Origin: an uncultured Bacteroidales bacterium
GTDB taxonomy: Bacteria > Bacteroidota > Bacteroidia > Bacteroidales > Muribaculaceae
Assembly: GCA_902776955.1 (NCBI GenBank)
Contig: CACYSG010000005.1
Span: 32,967-96,966, forward strand
DNA: 64,000 nucleotides
Direction of reading: 5' to 3'
This document shows positions 63,435-64,000 of the stretch, piece by piece. Both the position numbers and the translations under genes were made by a program. Under the pieces are notes generated by a model, which worked only from the letters and a program-made list of their open reading frames with translations, did no database searches and was not told the DNA's origin. Positions within the stretch are counted from its first letter, which is position 1. Every line of letters starts with the position of its first letter.

Positions 63435-64000
63435 ATGGATTACTCCTTAGTTGACCTACTTGCCCTATTGGGTGCCGTGTGCCTTTTCCTTTACGGAATG
63501 AAAATCATGAGTGAGGGCTTGCAGAAGACTGCCGGTAGCCGCTTGCGTTCCATCCTGGCATGGATGACCAAGAACCGTTTCCTCGCCAGAGCTCGTCGGC
63601 CTCGGTGTCGATGGTGGTGAGCTTTGTCAACGCCGGTCTGATGCCCTTGGAACAGTCGCTCGCGGTGAGCTTTGGCGCCGCCCTGGGTACGACATTCACC
63701 GAGTGGATTATCGCTATCTTTGGCTTCAAGGTCAAGATGTCTGCATTCCTGCTGCCGTTGATGTTCTTTGCCGTTCCCCTGCTGTTTATCAAGAACGGCA
63801 AGTACAAGAACCTGGGTGAGTTGCTCATCGGCTTTGTGTTCCTGTTCATGGGTCTCGACGCCATCAGCGCCAATGTGCCCGACCTGTCCAAGTCGCCCGA
63901 AATTTTCGCGTCGTTGCAGCAGTTCACGTCGATGGGCTTTGCCTCGGTGCTGATTTTCACGCTTGTGGGCTGGCTGGTGACCATGGTGATCCAGTCGAGT
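63435..64000 (+). pseudogene. Na/Pi cotransporter family protein, frame broken, 3' end outside window
   Basis: The N-terminus MDYSLVDLLALLGAVCLFLYGMKIMSEGLQKTAGSRLRSILAWMTKNRFLA is a typical PhoU-domain-containing NptA-like start. After nt 63589 the frame is lost and ends at a stop near 63620. In another frame the family continues as SSSASVSMVVSFVNAGLMPLEQSLAV, then GTTFTEWIIAIFGFKVKMSAF and FLFMGLDAISANVPDL to the window edge. The segment GVLTGLLVTALIQ, conserved before the QSSSA motif, is missing, about 37 bp. The QSSSA loop is part of the sodium/phosphate path, so this copy as written is not functional. Assembly error is possible. Confidence 0.85.

Overview
The window is a stretch of a Bacteroidales chromosome (Bacteroidota). 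Several signs agree on this: TAnnTTTG -7 promoter elements, often with TTTG 19-20 bp upstream; a 606-residue IspG of the large type; DUF4294, DUF2723 and DUF4369 proteins; C-terminal sorting-like tails on secreted proteins; and a menF-D-B-C-E order. GC is high (about 55% by eye) in core genes and clearly lower in the accessory block at 42.6-46.5 kb. I cannot assign family or genus; a Prevotellaceae/Muribaculaceae-like gut or rumen species would fit.

Layout. 1-9.0 kb: 3' part of leuS, rdgB, then a compact menaquinone operon menF-menD-menB-menC-menE. 9.1-21.4 kb: secreted and wall-related genes (repeat protein, GH3, S66 carboxypeptidase), nadK, a DUF2723 membrane protein, a polysaccharide deacetylase overlapping queG, a lipoprotein and cstA. 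21.4-31.1 kb: a PhzF protein, a YqaE/Pmp3 microprotein behind a very good sigma-54 promoter, tryptophanase, a membrane AraC/TPR regulator and a 1,396-residue secreted surface protein. 31.3-34.1 kb: a PIN toxin-antitoxin pair and three small Bacteroidales proteins. 35.1-41.0 kb: rpoN, a PAP2-like membrane protein, ispG, a DUF4369 lipoprotein and a secreted HExxH metalloprotease.

41.1-48.4 kb is the most unusual part. A near-complete comM, broken by a 23-bp deletion at its Walker B motif, is followed by three cargo modules: GIY-YIG-like plus RhuM; FRG-domain protein plus a microprotein, a secreted protein and a structured 131-nt inverted-repeat element; and a DUF4143 ATPase. Each module is closed by another fragment of the comM 3' region, so comM pieces punctuate the accessory genes.

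48.4-64.0 kb: an acyl-CoA ligase; gyrB split by a frameshift; a DUF234 ATPase between 100-bp direct repeats; an RsmF-type methyltransferase; an autoregulated-looking membrane protein/HTH operon with a palindromic operator in its promoter spacer; metG; a beta-helix secreted protein; and the start of a Na/Pi cotransporter, also frame-broken.

Intergenic DNA is rich in small palindromic and MITE-like elements, several with terminal inverted repeats and two with 9-bp flanking duplications. I found no tRNA, rRNA or CRISPR array. Three genes (comM, gyrB, Na/Pi transporter) carry internal deletions of about 20-40 bp that break the frame. In gyrB and the transporter, an assembly error must be considered before biology.
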